Positions 1 through 5,823 of a stretch of DNA of 12,757 nucleotides are shown here, one piece after another. The stretch is from Clostridium sp. (GTDB lineage: Bacteria; Bacillota; Clostridia; Acetivibrionales; Acetivibrionaceae). The translations under genes and the position numbers were made by a program. Below the pieces are notes generated by a model that saw only the letters and a list, made by a program, of their open reading frames with translations, made no database searches and had not been told where the DNA came from. Numbering within the stretch: position 1 is the stretch's first letter; each line of letters opens with the position of its first letter. The DNA lies in contig DUVG01000053.1 in NCBI GenBank assembly GCA_012841175.1, positions 1-12,757 of the forward strand, in the 5' to 3' direction.

Positions 1-204
1 ACAGACGGTCTTATAGAAGCAAGGAACGCCTCTAAAGAGTTTTATGGAAGTGAGAGGTTAAAAAAGGTGTTAAAGAACAATTTAAACAAACCTGTAAAAT
101 ATATGGCAGATGACGTATGCGACAGTGTTTTTGAATTTATGGGCAGACAAAACACACAGGATGATATTACATTTTTTATAATGGAAGCAAAAAAAGAACA
201 TTAA
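1..204 (+). CDS. SpoIIE/RsbU-type PP2C serine phosphatase, C-terminal end (5' truncated)
   Basis: Frame 1 is open from the first base to a TAA at 202-204, giving 67 residues. It starts with TDGLIEARN, the conserved metal-binding block of the SpoIIE-type PP2C domain, and reaches DDITFFIM about 50 residues later, the usual last block with its paired aspartates. After that only a short lysine-rich tail remains, so this is the true C-terminus of the protein. Members of this family dephosphorylate serine or threonine on anti-anti-sigma (STAS) proteins and often sit behind sensor or membrane domains, but everything upstream lies outside the window. It could therefore be SpoIIE itself, an RsbU/RsbP-like regulator, or a response regulator with this output domain. 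The gene ends 4 bases inside the opposing gene's 3' end. Confidence 0.85.
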   Translation, partial: TDGLIEARNASKEFYGSERLKKVLKNNLNKPVKYMADDVCDSVFEFMGRQNTQDDITFFIMEAKKEH

Positions 205-746
205 TATTTTTGATTAATATAGCTATCTACAAGAGAGCGTCTTTCCTCAAAAGTAAATACATTTTCATCAATAAGCATATTTAATAGTACTTGGTTTTTA
301 GAGTGAAGTATTAAATTGTCATAGTCACTTAAAACAATCTCAAATAATTTTTTTTTGAGGTTAGGGGATTTTACTTTAACATAATAGGCCACAACTCCAC
401 GAAAATCAATGAGCTTTAAAAATTTTATTGTCACATTATCCTTTTTTGAATAAAAGTAGTTGGACAATTCTAAAAAATCACCTCTAGCTTCATGTCTTTT
501 GCTTAAGTCATGAGCTTTTTTTTGGTAGTATTTTGCCAGCACATTATAGTATTGATAATTGTAAATAGCTTTTTTAACATTATCAATTTTCCTAAAAGGT
601 TTTATATCTAATGCCGTTATACAATTATAATTTGCTTCAATGAATTCTTCCTTTGATAAATCACCTTTTGAATATTGTTGTATTAGACTGTTTCTGTTTA
701 ATAAAAATTGTTCAAATTTGCTAGGTACAGTTCTTTTAGGCAACAT
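201..746 (-). CDS. DUF6648-like conserved protein of unknown function
   Basis: The gene encodes 181 residues from an ATG at 746-744. I recognise it, with moderate confidence, as the clostridial DUF6648 family, which has no known function. The protein is soluble: no signal peptide or membrane segment is visible. It is rich in Lys, Tyr, Asn and Phe and looks largely helical, with tyrosine-rich stretches such as YNYQYYNVLAKYYQKK around residues 62-77. The ribosome binding site is weak (GGTTGGATAAC just before ATG), but a TTGACA-17-TATATT promoter lies about 40-65 bases upstream with a perfect palindrome over it, which suggests controlled expression. It is convergent with the phosphatase gene and on the same strand as mecA, which has its own upstream region. 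A structural or regulatory role is possible, but nothing in the sequence decides it. Confidence 0.8.
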   Translation of the reverse strand: MLPKRTVPSKFEQFLLNRNSLIQQYSKGDLSKEEFIEANYNCITALDIKPFRKIDNVKKAIYNYQYYNVLAKYYQKKAHDLSKRHEARGDFLELSNYFYSKKDNVTIKFLKLIDFRGVVAYYVKVKSPNLKKKLFEIVLSDYDNLILHSKNQVLLNMLIDENVFTFEERRSLVDSYINQKY

Positions 747-760
747 TGTTATCCAACCAA

Positions 761-790
761 TCTATATTATACTTATACCTATAATATAGA
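761..790. promoter_or_regulatory. Perfect inverted repeat over promoter -10 and start site, likely operator
   Basis: TCTATATTATA (761-771) and TATAATATAGA (780-790) are exact inverted copies, 11 bp each, separated by 8 bases. The centre (about 775.5) coincides with the predicted transcription start, and the right arm covers the -10 hexamer. This is the usual placement of a dimeric repressor's operator. Because both arms are pure A+T except one base, a chance origin or a weak RNA hairpin cannot be excluded. Confidence 0.5.
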
Positions 791-811
791 TTATATAAAA
801 AGCACTGTCAA
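783..811 (-). promoter_or_regulatory. Sigma-A promoter of the DUF6648-like gene
   Basis: On the minus strand a perfect TTGACA (811-806) is followed by a 17-base spacer and TATATT (788-783). The predicted start of transcription is near 776, leaving about 30 bases of leader before the ATG at 746. It is one of the strongest promoter matches in the window. Confidence 0.75.
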
Positions 812-838
812 GGCATGGGTATTATTGGACATATTTGA

Positions 839-937
839 AACAATATAAATAAAGAAAATAAAATCACTGATGAAGTATTTGAATAGGCAAAAGAACATGG
901 AAAGTTAATTGAAGTGAGAATGAATGACAGAGGTTAG
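839..937 (+). pseudogene. Possible coding relic interrupted by TAG
   Basis: Reading plus-strand codons from 839 gives a protein-like sequence: NKITDEVFE, then TAG at 884-886, then AKEHGKLIEVRMNDRG and a stop at 935-937. Both halves share one frame and have the balanced charged and hydrophobic make-up of real protein, unlike the surrounding intergenic DNA. No start codon or ribosome binding site precedes it, and it runs up to the 3' end of mecA on the opposite strand. I cannot name a family. The most likely reading is the tail of a decayed gene; the alternative is chance, since only about 30 codons are involved. Confidence 0.3.
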
Positions 938-1560
938 AAGTAATTTACAATTGTTTCTATAGCTGCACAGTCTATAACTTTTACAGCATGTTCGTTTAAA
1001 TAACCTTCATAAAAGTTTGTATTTTTAACTTTTTGGCCATATTCATTTAAAATTAAATCAAATGCATTTAAATTGTCTACAGACCATGAGTTTTTAGTTA
1101 GTAAGAGATAGTAGGTGTTTTTAAGCTTATATAGTGTGCTCTCACCAGAATATATATCAAATAGATTTTTGCATAAAACACACAAGTTTTCAAAATCATC
1201 AAAAGCATATATCACTATAGTAGAGCATACCTTTTTAGTTTTCTTTTTAACTCTAAGGTCTGTTTTTCTAAATCTATTTTTAATATATTTATGAATGGAT
1301 TCAAATTCATTTTCTTCATCCATTTTAGTTATTAAAATTACAAAGCCTTCATCAGCGTCGGGAACAGCTTCAATACACAATTGGGCATCTGAAGCGGTAA
1401 ATCCTAATTGTATTTCTGCCTGTTCCATCATATCCCAAAACAATTCCTGTGTTTCAGGTGAATTATAATTTAAAGAATTCAAATCAATATTTCTCTCTTC
1501 TAAATCATTAAATGAAATTGTAACTTTTATTTTATTTTCATTTATTTTTTCTATTTTCAT
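934..1560 (-). CDS. mecA: MecA-family adaptor protein for ClpC
   Basis: The protein has 208 residues. The first part shows the MecA N-terminal pattern: a basic MKIEKINENKIKVT strand, FNDLEERNIDLNSL, then SPETQELFWDMMEQAE. An acidic Asp/Glu linker (around VPDADEGF and MDEENEFE) and a lysine-rich segment follow. The C-terminal half contains FDDFENLC and LYKLKNTYYLLL, the ClpC-binding domain pattern. MecA proteins in Bacillus deliver substrates such as ComK to the ClpCP protease; clostridial members are assumed to act as substrate adaptors too, with unknown targets. Length matches the family (about 200-220 residues). GGAGGTG lies 5 bases before the ATG, making the start secure. It is transcribed away from the unknown gene at 1743. 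Confidence 0.9.
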   Translation of the reverse strand: MKIEKINENKIKVTISFNDLEERNIDLNSLNYNSPETQELFWDMMEQAEIQLGFTASDAQLCIEAVPDADEGFVILITKMDEENEFESIHKYIKNRFRKTDLRVKKKTKKVCSTIVIYAFDDFENLCVLCKNLFDIYSGESTLYKLKNTYYLLLTKNSWSVDNLNAFDLILNEYGQKVKNTNFYEGYLNEHAVKVIDCAAIETIVNYF

Positions 1561-1605
1561 TGGACACCTCCATTGTTCTTCGACTTAATACATTCCTATA
1601 CATAT

Positions 1606-1611
1606 ATTATA
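1606..1611 (-). promoter_or_regulatory. Candidate -10 box of the mecA promoter
   Basis: On the minus strand a perfect TATAAT (1611-1606) lies about 45 bases before the mecA ATG. The expected -35 position holds only a poor match (TTCTCT at 1634-1629 with a 17-base spacer). The 12-base string AAGTATAATATA at this site is identical to one in the palindrome in front of the DUF6648-like gene. Confidence 0.4.
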
Positions 1612-1730
1612 CTTGTTATTAATAAAAAAGAGAAGGATAAAAAGTATATTGATTAATTTCCCACAAAAACAAAATATAGGTTGTGTTATATCCTCAAAAT
1701 TATTCAAATAATAATACAAAAACAAAAATG

Positions 1731-1736
1731 GGAGGA
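1731..1736 (+). promoter_or_regulatory. Ribosome binding site fixing the start of the gene at 1743
   Basis: GGAGGA sits 6 bases before ATG at 1743. The alternative ATG at 1683 has no purine-rich site in front of it, so the shorter protein is preferred. Confidence 0.7.
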
Positions 1737-1742
1737 TATTTA

Positions 1743-2606
1743 ATGTCTATAGATAATATATCGGTTAATTTAGAAAATAAAAAAGCAAAATCAGAAGTTG
1801 TATATAATAAAGAAAAAGATTTTTACAAGGGTGCAGGCGGCGAATTGAGGATGAGAGCGGAAGGTTTATTTAAAAAGGCAAAAGAAAAGGGAATATCAAT
1901 TGAGGAAGTATCTATTAATTTAGTAAAGGAAAACAAAGTGAATTTCCCTGGGATTGGCAAACTAGAACTTCCTGTATATTTAGTTAAAGTCAGAGGAAGA
2001 GATATGACTAATGGCCAGATTATTGTAGATGGGAAGCAAATTGATTATTATAACAGGTATCAAAAATATATAGCAGAAAAAATTGAGGAAAAAAATACTA
2101 CCATAAAAGAAGGTATTGATGAAAAAGGGCAGAATTTTAAAAATAATTTGGATTATTTATTAACTGATTGGGAAAAATTTAAAATAGGGAAGGAACTTAT
2201 TGAAGATAAAGAATTTGGCCTAGAAAAAACAATAACAGGGGCTTGCGACAGGATAATAAGAAAATTGATGGGTGAAAATGATTGGTTGTATCCTGAGGAA
2301 GCAAGACTTTTAGATGAAGAATTTTATTATGTTCAAGATAAAATTAATAAAAACACTAAAAAGACAGTTAAAACTGCTGACAAAAAAGCCACGATAAGAC
2401 AAATAAACTACCTTAAACAAAAATTAAAAAATGCAGGATTAAATGCAGATGATGAATTTATTTTTAAAATGGTTTTAAAAGAGGCTGGCTTTAAAAATTT
2501 AGAAGAAATAAGTATAACAGATATGAGTAAAATAATAGAAGGACTAAATAATATAATATTGAAGGTAAAAGAGGTAGTTAACAGAGAATGTAAAAACATA
2601 AATTAA
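1743..2606 (+). CDS. Unrecognised protein with a phage/recombination-type C-terminal module
   Basis: The ATG at 1743 follows a strong GGAGGA (1731-1736), so the first in-frame ATG upstream at 1683 is probably not used; the product then has 287 residues. It is a soluble, lysine- and glutamate-rich protein with no signal peptide or membrane segment. The N-terminal third has a compact block: GAGGELRMRAEGLFKKAKEK, then FPGIGKLELPVYLVKVRG, then DGKQIDYYNRYQ. After a lysine-rich linker (about 215-232) comes ATIRQINYLKQKLKNAGL followed by EISITDMSKIIEGL. That tail resembles the 'T-x-K-Q-I-x-x-L' helical module seen at the ends of phage single-strand annealing and other DNA-metabolism proteins, which is an inference from memory. 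It lies between mecA and the shape operon, divergent from mecA, with no mobile-element genes nearby. I do not assign a function. Confidence 0.75.
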   Translation: MSIDNISVNLENKKAKSEVVYNKEKDFYKGAGGELRMRAEGLFKKAKEKGISIEEVSINLVKENKVNFPGIGKLELPVYLVKVRGRDMTNGQIIVDGKQIDYYNRYQKYIAEKIEEKNTTIKEGIDEKGQNFKNNLDYLLTDWEKFKIGKELIEDKEFGLEKTITGACDRIIRKLMGENDWLYPEEARLLDEEFYYVQDKINKNTKKTVKTADKKATIRQINYLKQKLKNAGLNADDEFIFKMVLKEAGFKNLEEISITDMSKIIEGLNNIILKVKEVVNRECKNIN

Positions 2607-2670
2607 AATGATGATATTTGTAATAAAAAATCTGTAATAAAAAAATAACAACATTTAAATTCAAATTTTG

Positions 2671-2700
2671 TTGAAATAGGACAGTTTGTGTGATTATAAT
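2671..2700 (+). promoter_or_regulatory. Sigma-A promoter of the maf-mreBCD-mrdA-minC operon
   Basis: TTGAAA (2671-2676), an 18-base spacer and a perfect TATAAT (2695-2700) stand about 50 bases before maf. An A-rich tract upstream (2622-2658), containing two copies of TGTAATAAAAAA at a 14-base step, may act as an UP element. No other convincing promoter is seen before minC's end, so this one probably drives the whole shape operon. Confidence 0.65.
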
Positions 2701-2749
2701 AGTATGTGTGTCGGTTTAGAATATTTTTAGCAATTATTATGAGGTGATT

Positions 2750-3343
2750 ATGATAAAAATAGTGTTAGCCTCTTCATCACCTAGAAGGTCTCAGCTTTTA
2801 ACTCAAATAGGTTTAAAATTTGACGTTATAGAACCTGATATTGATGAAACTGACGGCATAAATTTAGAAGCTTCTCAACTGGTAAAGTTTTTGGCATATG
2901 AAAAGGCACATTTTGTAGCAAAGAACATATCAAAAAACTTACAAAGTAATGAAAAATGCCTTGTTATTGGGGCAGATACTATAGTTGAAAAAGAAAAAAT
3001 TTTGGGAAAGCCTAAAAATAGTAAAGAAGCTTTTGAAATGTTAAAGTATATTCAAGGGTCTTGGCATAAAGTTATGACAGGAATTGCTGTCATTGATGTG
3101 GCTACTATGAAGGGAATAAGTGATTTTGAGATAACAGATGTAAAAATGAAGGAACTTACCGACAGTACTATAAAGGCATATGTTGATACAAAAGAACCCC
3201 TTGATAAAGCTGGTGCATATGGAATTCAAGGCCTGGGTTCAATATTTGTAGAGAAAATTAATGGTTGTTATTTTAATGTTGTGGGATTACCTTTATCAAA
3301 GTTAGATACTGTATTAAAAAAATTTGGCGTTTCTATAGTATAA
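2750..3343 (+). CDS. maf: Maf-like nucleoside triphosphate pyrophosphatase (dTTP/UTP type)
   Basis: The protein has 197 residues from ATG at 2750. GAGGTGATT directly before it is a classic ribosome binding site, so a GTG at 2744 that overlaps that site is unlikely to be the start. Maf hallmarks are present: VLASSSPRRSQLL at residues 5-17, GADT with the catalytic aspartate at D76, and AGAYGIQGLGS near the C-terminus. The family hydrolyses non-canonical or excess nucleoside triphosphates to monophosphate and pyrophosphate; the AGAYGIQG block is typical of the dTTP/UTP branch rather than the 7-methyl-GTP branch. Bacillus Maf is linked to septum inhibition and competence-related division arrest. 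It opens the shape operon, 30 bases before mreB. A radC gene, which lies between maf and mreB in Bacillus, is absent here. Confidence 0.93.
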   Translation: MIKIVLASSSPRRSQLLTQIGLKFDVIEPDIDETDGINLEASQLVKFLAYEKAHFVAKNISKNLQSNEKCLVIGADTIVEKEKILGKPKNSKEAFEMLKYIQGSWHKVMTGIAVIDVATMKGISDFEITDVKMKELTDSTIKAYVDTKEPLDKAGAYGIQGLGSIFVEKINGCYFNVVGLPLSKLDTVLKKFGVSIV

Positions 3344-3373
3344 TTGTTAATTACGTGGAAGGAGAATGAAAAC

Positions 3374-4396
3374 ATGGGTATTTTTTCAAGGGATATTGGA
3401 ATAGATTTAGGTACAGCAAATACATTAGTTCAGGTAAAAGGTAAAGGAATTGTTGTAAGAGAACCATCAGTGGTTGCTATAAATAAAAGAACCAGAGAAG
3501 TACTTGCAGTTGGCGATACTGCAAAAAAAATGATAGGCAGGACTCCAGGGGACATTGTTGCAATAAGGCCTATGAAAGACGGTGTTATAGCAGATTTTGA
3601 AACAACCCAGAGTATGCTTAAATATTTTATAAAGAAAGCAATGTCCAGGGGGATGTTTGGAAAACCTCGAGTGGTTATATGTGTACCATCAGGTGTTACA
3701 GAAGTTGAAAAAAGGGCAGTGGAAGAAGCATCTACTTATGCAGGTGCAAAAGAGGCTTTTTTAATTGAAGAGCCAATGGCTGCGGCAATTGGAGCTGACC
3801 TTCCAGTGGAAGAACCATCTGGGAGCATGGTGGTAGACATTGGAGGAGGAACCAGTGAGGTAGCAGTAATTTCTCTTGGAGGTATTGTTACTAGCAAGTC
3901 ACTAAGAGTTGCAGGTGATGAATTTGATGAATCTATTGTGCACTATGTAAAAAAAGAATATAATTTAATGATAGGTGAAAGAACTGCAGAAGAAATAAAG
4001 GTGAAAATAGGAGCTGCTTATTTAAGGCCAAAAGAAGAGTCTATAGAAATAAGAGGAAGGGACTTAATTACGGGGCTTCCTAAAAACATAACGATTACAT
4101 CTACAGAAGTTTCAGAAGCGTTAAAAGAACCTATAAATTCAATAATTGATGCAATAAAATATACTCTTGAAAAAACGCCGCCTGAGTTAGCTGCTGATAT
4201 TATGGATAGAGGTATTGTACTTACAGGAGGAGGGGCACTTCTTAGTGGATTAGACAGGCTAATTAGAGGAGAAACAGGTATGCCAGTTTCAGTTGCAAAA
4301 AATCCTTTAGACTGTGTTGTTCTTGGTACAGGAAGGGTTGTAGATGAAATAGAGACATTGCGAAAATTGCTTATTCCTCCAAAGAAAATTAGATAG
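3374..4396 (+). CDS. mreB: Rod shape-determining actin homologue MreB
   Basis: Starting at the ATG at 3374, which follows AAGGAGA at 3359-3365, the protein has 340 residues, the usual MreB length; an in-frame start at 3344 would add 10 non-homologous residues. The actin/Hsp70 nucleotide-binding blocks are in order: DIGIDLGTANTLV (phosphate 1), AFLIEEPMAAAIGADLP, MVVDIGGGTSEVAVIS (phosphate 2) and GIVLTGGGALLSGL (adenosine). MreB forms ATP-dependent antiparallel filaments on the inner membrane face and directs the elongasome that inserts lateral peptidoglycan. An N-terminal MGIFSRDIG matches Gram-positive MreB. mreC starts 12 bases after its stop. Identification is secure; whether it is MreB or a paralogue such as Mbl is best settled by its mreCD neighbours, which point to MreB. 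Confidence 0.97.
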   Translation: MGIFSRDIGIDLGTANTLVQVKGKGIVVREPSVVAINKRTREVLAVGDTAKKMIGRTPGDIVAIRPMKDGVIADFETTQSMLKYFIKKAMSRGMFGKPRVVICVPSGVTEVEKRAVEEASTYAGAKEAFLIEEPMAAAIGADLPVEEPSGSMVVDIGGGTSEVAVISLGGIVTSKSLRVAGDEFDESIVHYVKKEYNLMIGERTAEEIKVKIGAAYLRPKEESIEIRGRDLITGLPKNITITSTEVSEALKEPINSIIDAIKYTLEKTPPELAADIMDRGIVLTGGGALLSGLDRLIRGETGMPVSVAKNPLDCVVLGTGRVVDEIETLRKLLIPPKKIR

Positions 4397-4408
4397 GGGG
4401 GAAACCTC

Positions 4409-5236
4409 TTGAAAAAATTATTTAAAAAAAAATTATTTTTACTATTGCTTGTAACAATTGTTATTTTAATTGCGATAGGTGTATCTTCACGAAAAAATAG
4501 CAAGTTAAATTATCTGGCAAGTGTATTTAATTTTGTTATGTCTCCATTGCAACAATTTACCAGTTATACTGGTGACAAAATTGATGAGCTAGTGGGTTAT
4601 TTTGGAGATGTAAGTGCTTTAAGAGAAGAAAATGAAGAGCTAAAAGAACGTCTCGAATTGCTAGAGGAAGAAATAAGAAAACTTGATTCTTTTCGCGAAA
4701 AAAATGAAGAACTAAAAGAAGCATTAAACATAAAAGAACAGTTTAGTGACTTTGAATTTTGTGGAGCAAATATAATAGCAAGAGATGCAGGTAACTGGTT
4801 TAATGTTTTTACCATTAATGTAGGTATTAGAGATGGTATATCTGAAAGTGATATAGTTATAACTCAAAATGCTTTAGTAGGAAGAGTAATGTCAGCGGAT
4901 GTAATGTCATCAAAAGTTATTTCTATTATTGATGTTGACAGTACAGTGAGTGCTCGTATAGTTAGAACAAGAGATTTGGTTATAGTAAAGGGTGATTTAA
5001 AGCTTAAAGATGATGGCCTTTGTAGAATTGAGTATATTGAACCACATATTGATATATCTGTAGGAGATACAATTGAAACTTCTGGTTTAGGAGGAATTTA
5101 TCCTAAAGGAATAGTAATAGGTGAGGTAAAAGAAGTTAGACAGATAAATAATGAATTAAATAGGTATGCAATAATTGAACCAGCTGTTGATTTTAAAAGA
5201 CTTGAAGAAGTATATGTGTTAAAGAGAAAGCACTAA
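4409..5236 (+). CDS. mreC: Rod shape-determining protein MreC
   Basis: The 275-residue protein starts at TTG (4409) behind a run of six G (4396-4401); no ATG fits as well. A basic start leads into one membrane helix (about residues 7-24, LFLLLLVTIVILIAIG), then a charged coiled coil (about 70-108, REENEELKERLELLEEEI and FREKNEELKEALN), then the beta-rich MreC domain with RDAGNWFNVFTINVG, GRVMS and TSGLGGIYPKGIVIGEV. MreC is a single-pass membrane protein whose external domain dimerises and activates PBP2, linking cytoplasmic MreB filaments to wall synthesis. A run of nine A at 4424-4432 near the start is a potential slippage or sequencing-error site, but the frame continues normally. Confidence 0.95.
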   Translation: MKKLFKKKLFLLLLVTIVILIAIGVSSRKNSKLNYLASVFNFVMSPLQQFTSYTGDKIDELVGYFGDVSALREENEELKERLELLEEEIRKLDSFREKNEELKEALNIKEQFSDFEFCGANIIARDAGNWFNVFTINVGIRDGISESDIVITQNALVGRVMSADVMSSKVISIIDVDSTVSARIVRTRDLVIVKGDLKLKDDGLCRIEYIEPHIDISVGDTIETSGLGGIYPKGIVIGEVKEVRQINNELNRYAIIEPAVDFKRLEEVYVLKRKH

Positions 5237-5265
5237 TTTATGGGTGTCAAAGGTGGAGAGATTTG

Positions 5266-5781
5266 ATGAGGGTAAAAATAATAGGATATACTTTGATTAT
5301 GGTTATATTTGCTTTGTTACAATCAACAGTGTTAGATTATTTAAAAGTATTTAATGTAAAGCCCAACTTATTAATGGTGTTAATTGTGATTGTGGCTTTT
5401 TTAGGAAATAACATTGAAGGGGCAATTGTTGGATTTTTTAGTGGTCTAATACATGATATGATTTCTGGTAGAGTCATTGGATTTTATGCTTTACTAGGCT
5501 TATATCTTGGTTTTTGTGTAGGTTCTTTAAATAAAAGATTATACAAAGAAAATATTTTTGCAGTTGTTTTTTTTGTACTTGTTTCCACACTAGTTTATGA
5601 GTACAGTGTGTATTTTTTTCATACAGTTTTTCGAAATAGTTTAGATTTGTTTTATCCATTAAGAAATATAATTTTGCCCTTGGCTTTGTACAACGGAATT
5701 GTTTCAATATTTGTCTATATAATGGTTTATAAAATTAATGAGAAGTTTGAAACTTCTAAAAAACTATCTAGAAAGTACTAA
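5266..5781 (+). CDS. mreD: Rod shape-determining membrane protein MreD
   Basis: The ATG at 5266 is preferred over a TTG at 5263 because of its spacing from GGTGGAGAG at 5252-5260; the protein then has 171 residues. It is hydrophobic throughout, with about five or six membrane helices, including ILGYTL-like and LLMVLIVIVAFLG segments and a late IVSIFVYIMVY helix. The region NNIEGAIVGFFSGLIHDMISGRVIGFYALLGLYLG is split by the conserved G-F-x-x-G-L-x-x-D motif of MreD. MreD is a multi-pass membrane partner of MreC and is thought to restrain or balance MreC's activation of PBP2. It lies between mreC and the PBP2 gene, as in other rods. Confidence 0.93.
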   Translation: MRVKIIGYTLIMVIFALLQSTVLDYLKVFNVKPNLLMVLIVIVAFLGNNIEGAIVGFFSGLIHDMISGRVIGFYALLGLYLGFCVGSLNKRLYKENIFAVVFFVLVSTLVYEYSVYFFHTVFRNSLDLFYPLRNIILPLALYNGIVSIFVYIMVYKINEKFETSKKLSRKY

Positions 5782-5823
5782 TTGGTAAAAATATTTCCAC
5801 AAGCAGGTTGAGGGGGTGCAATT

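Noticed and set aside
1649..1677. Possible sigma-A promoter TTGATT-17-AAATAT for the gene at 1743
   Set aside because: The -10 match is poor and many similar pairs occur by chance in this A+T-rich stretch.
2619..2645. Two tandem copies of TGTAATAAAAAA at a 14-base step
   Set aside because: Only two A+T-rich copies; more likely an A-tract upstream element of the maf promoter or chance than a CRISPR or iteron array.
4018..4503. Minus-strand open frame of 161 codons opposite mreB and mreC
   Set aside because: It is antisense to two secure genes and its Ser/Ile-rich sequence is what their complement produces.
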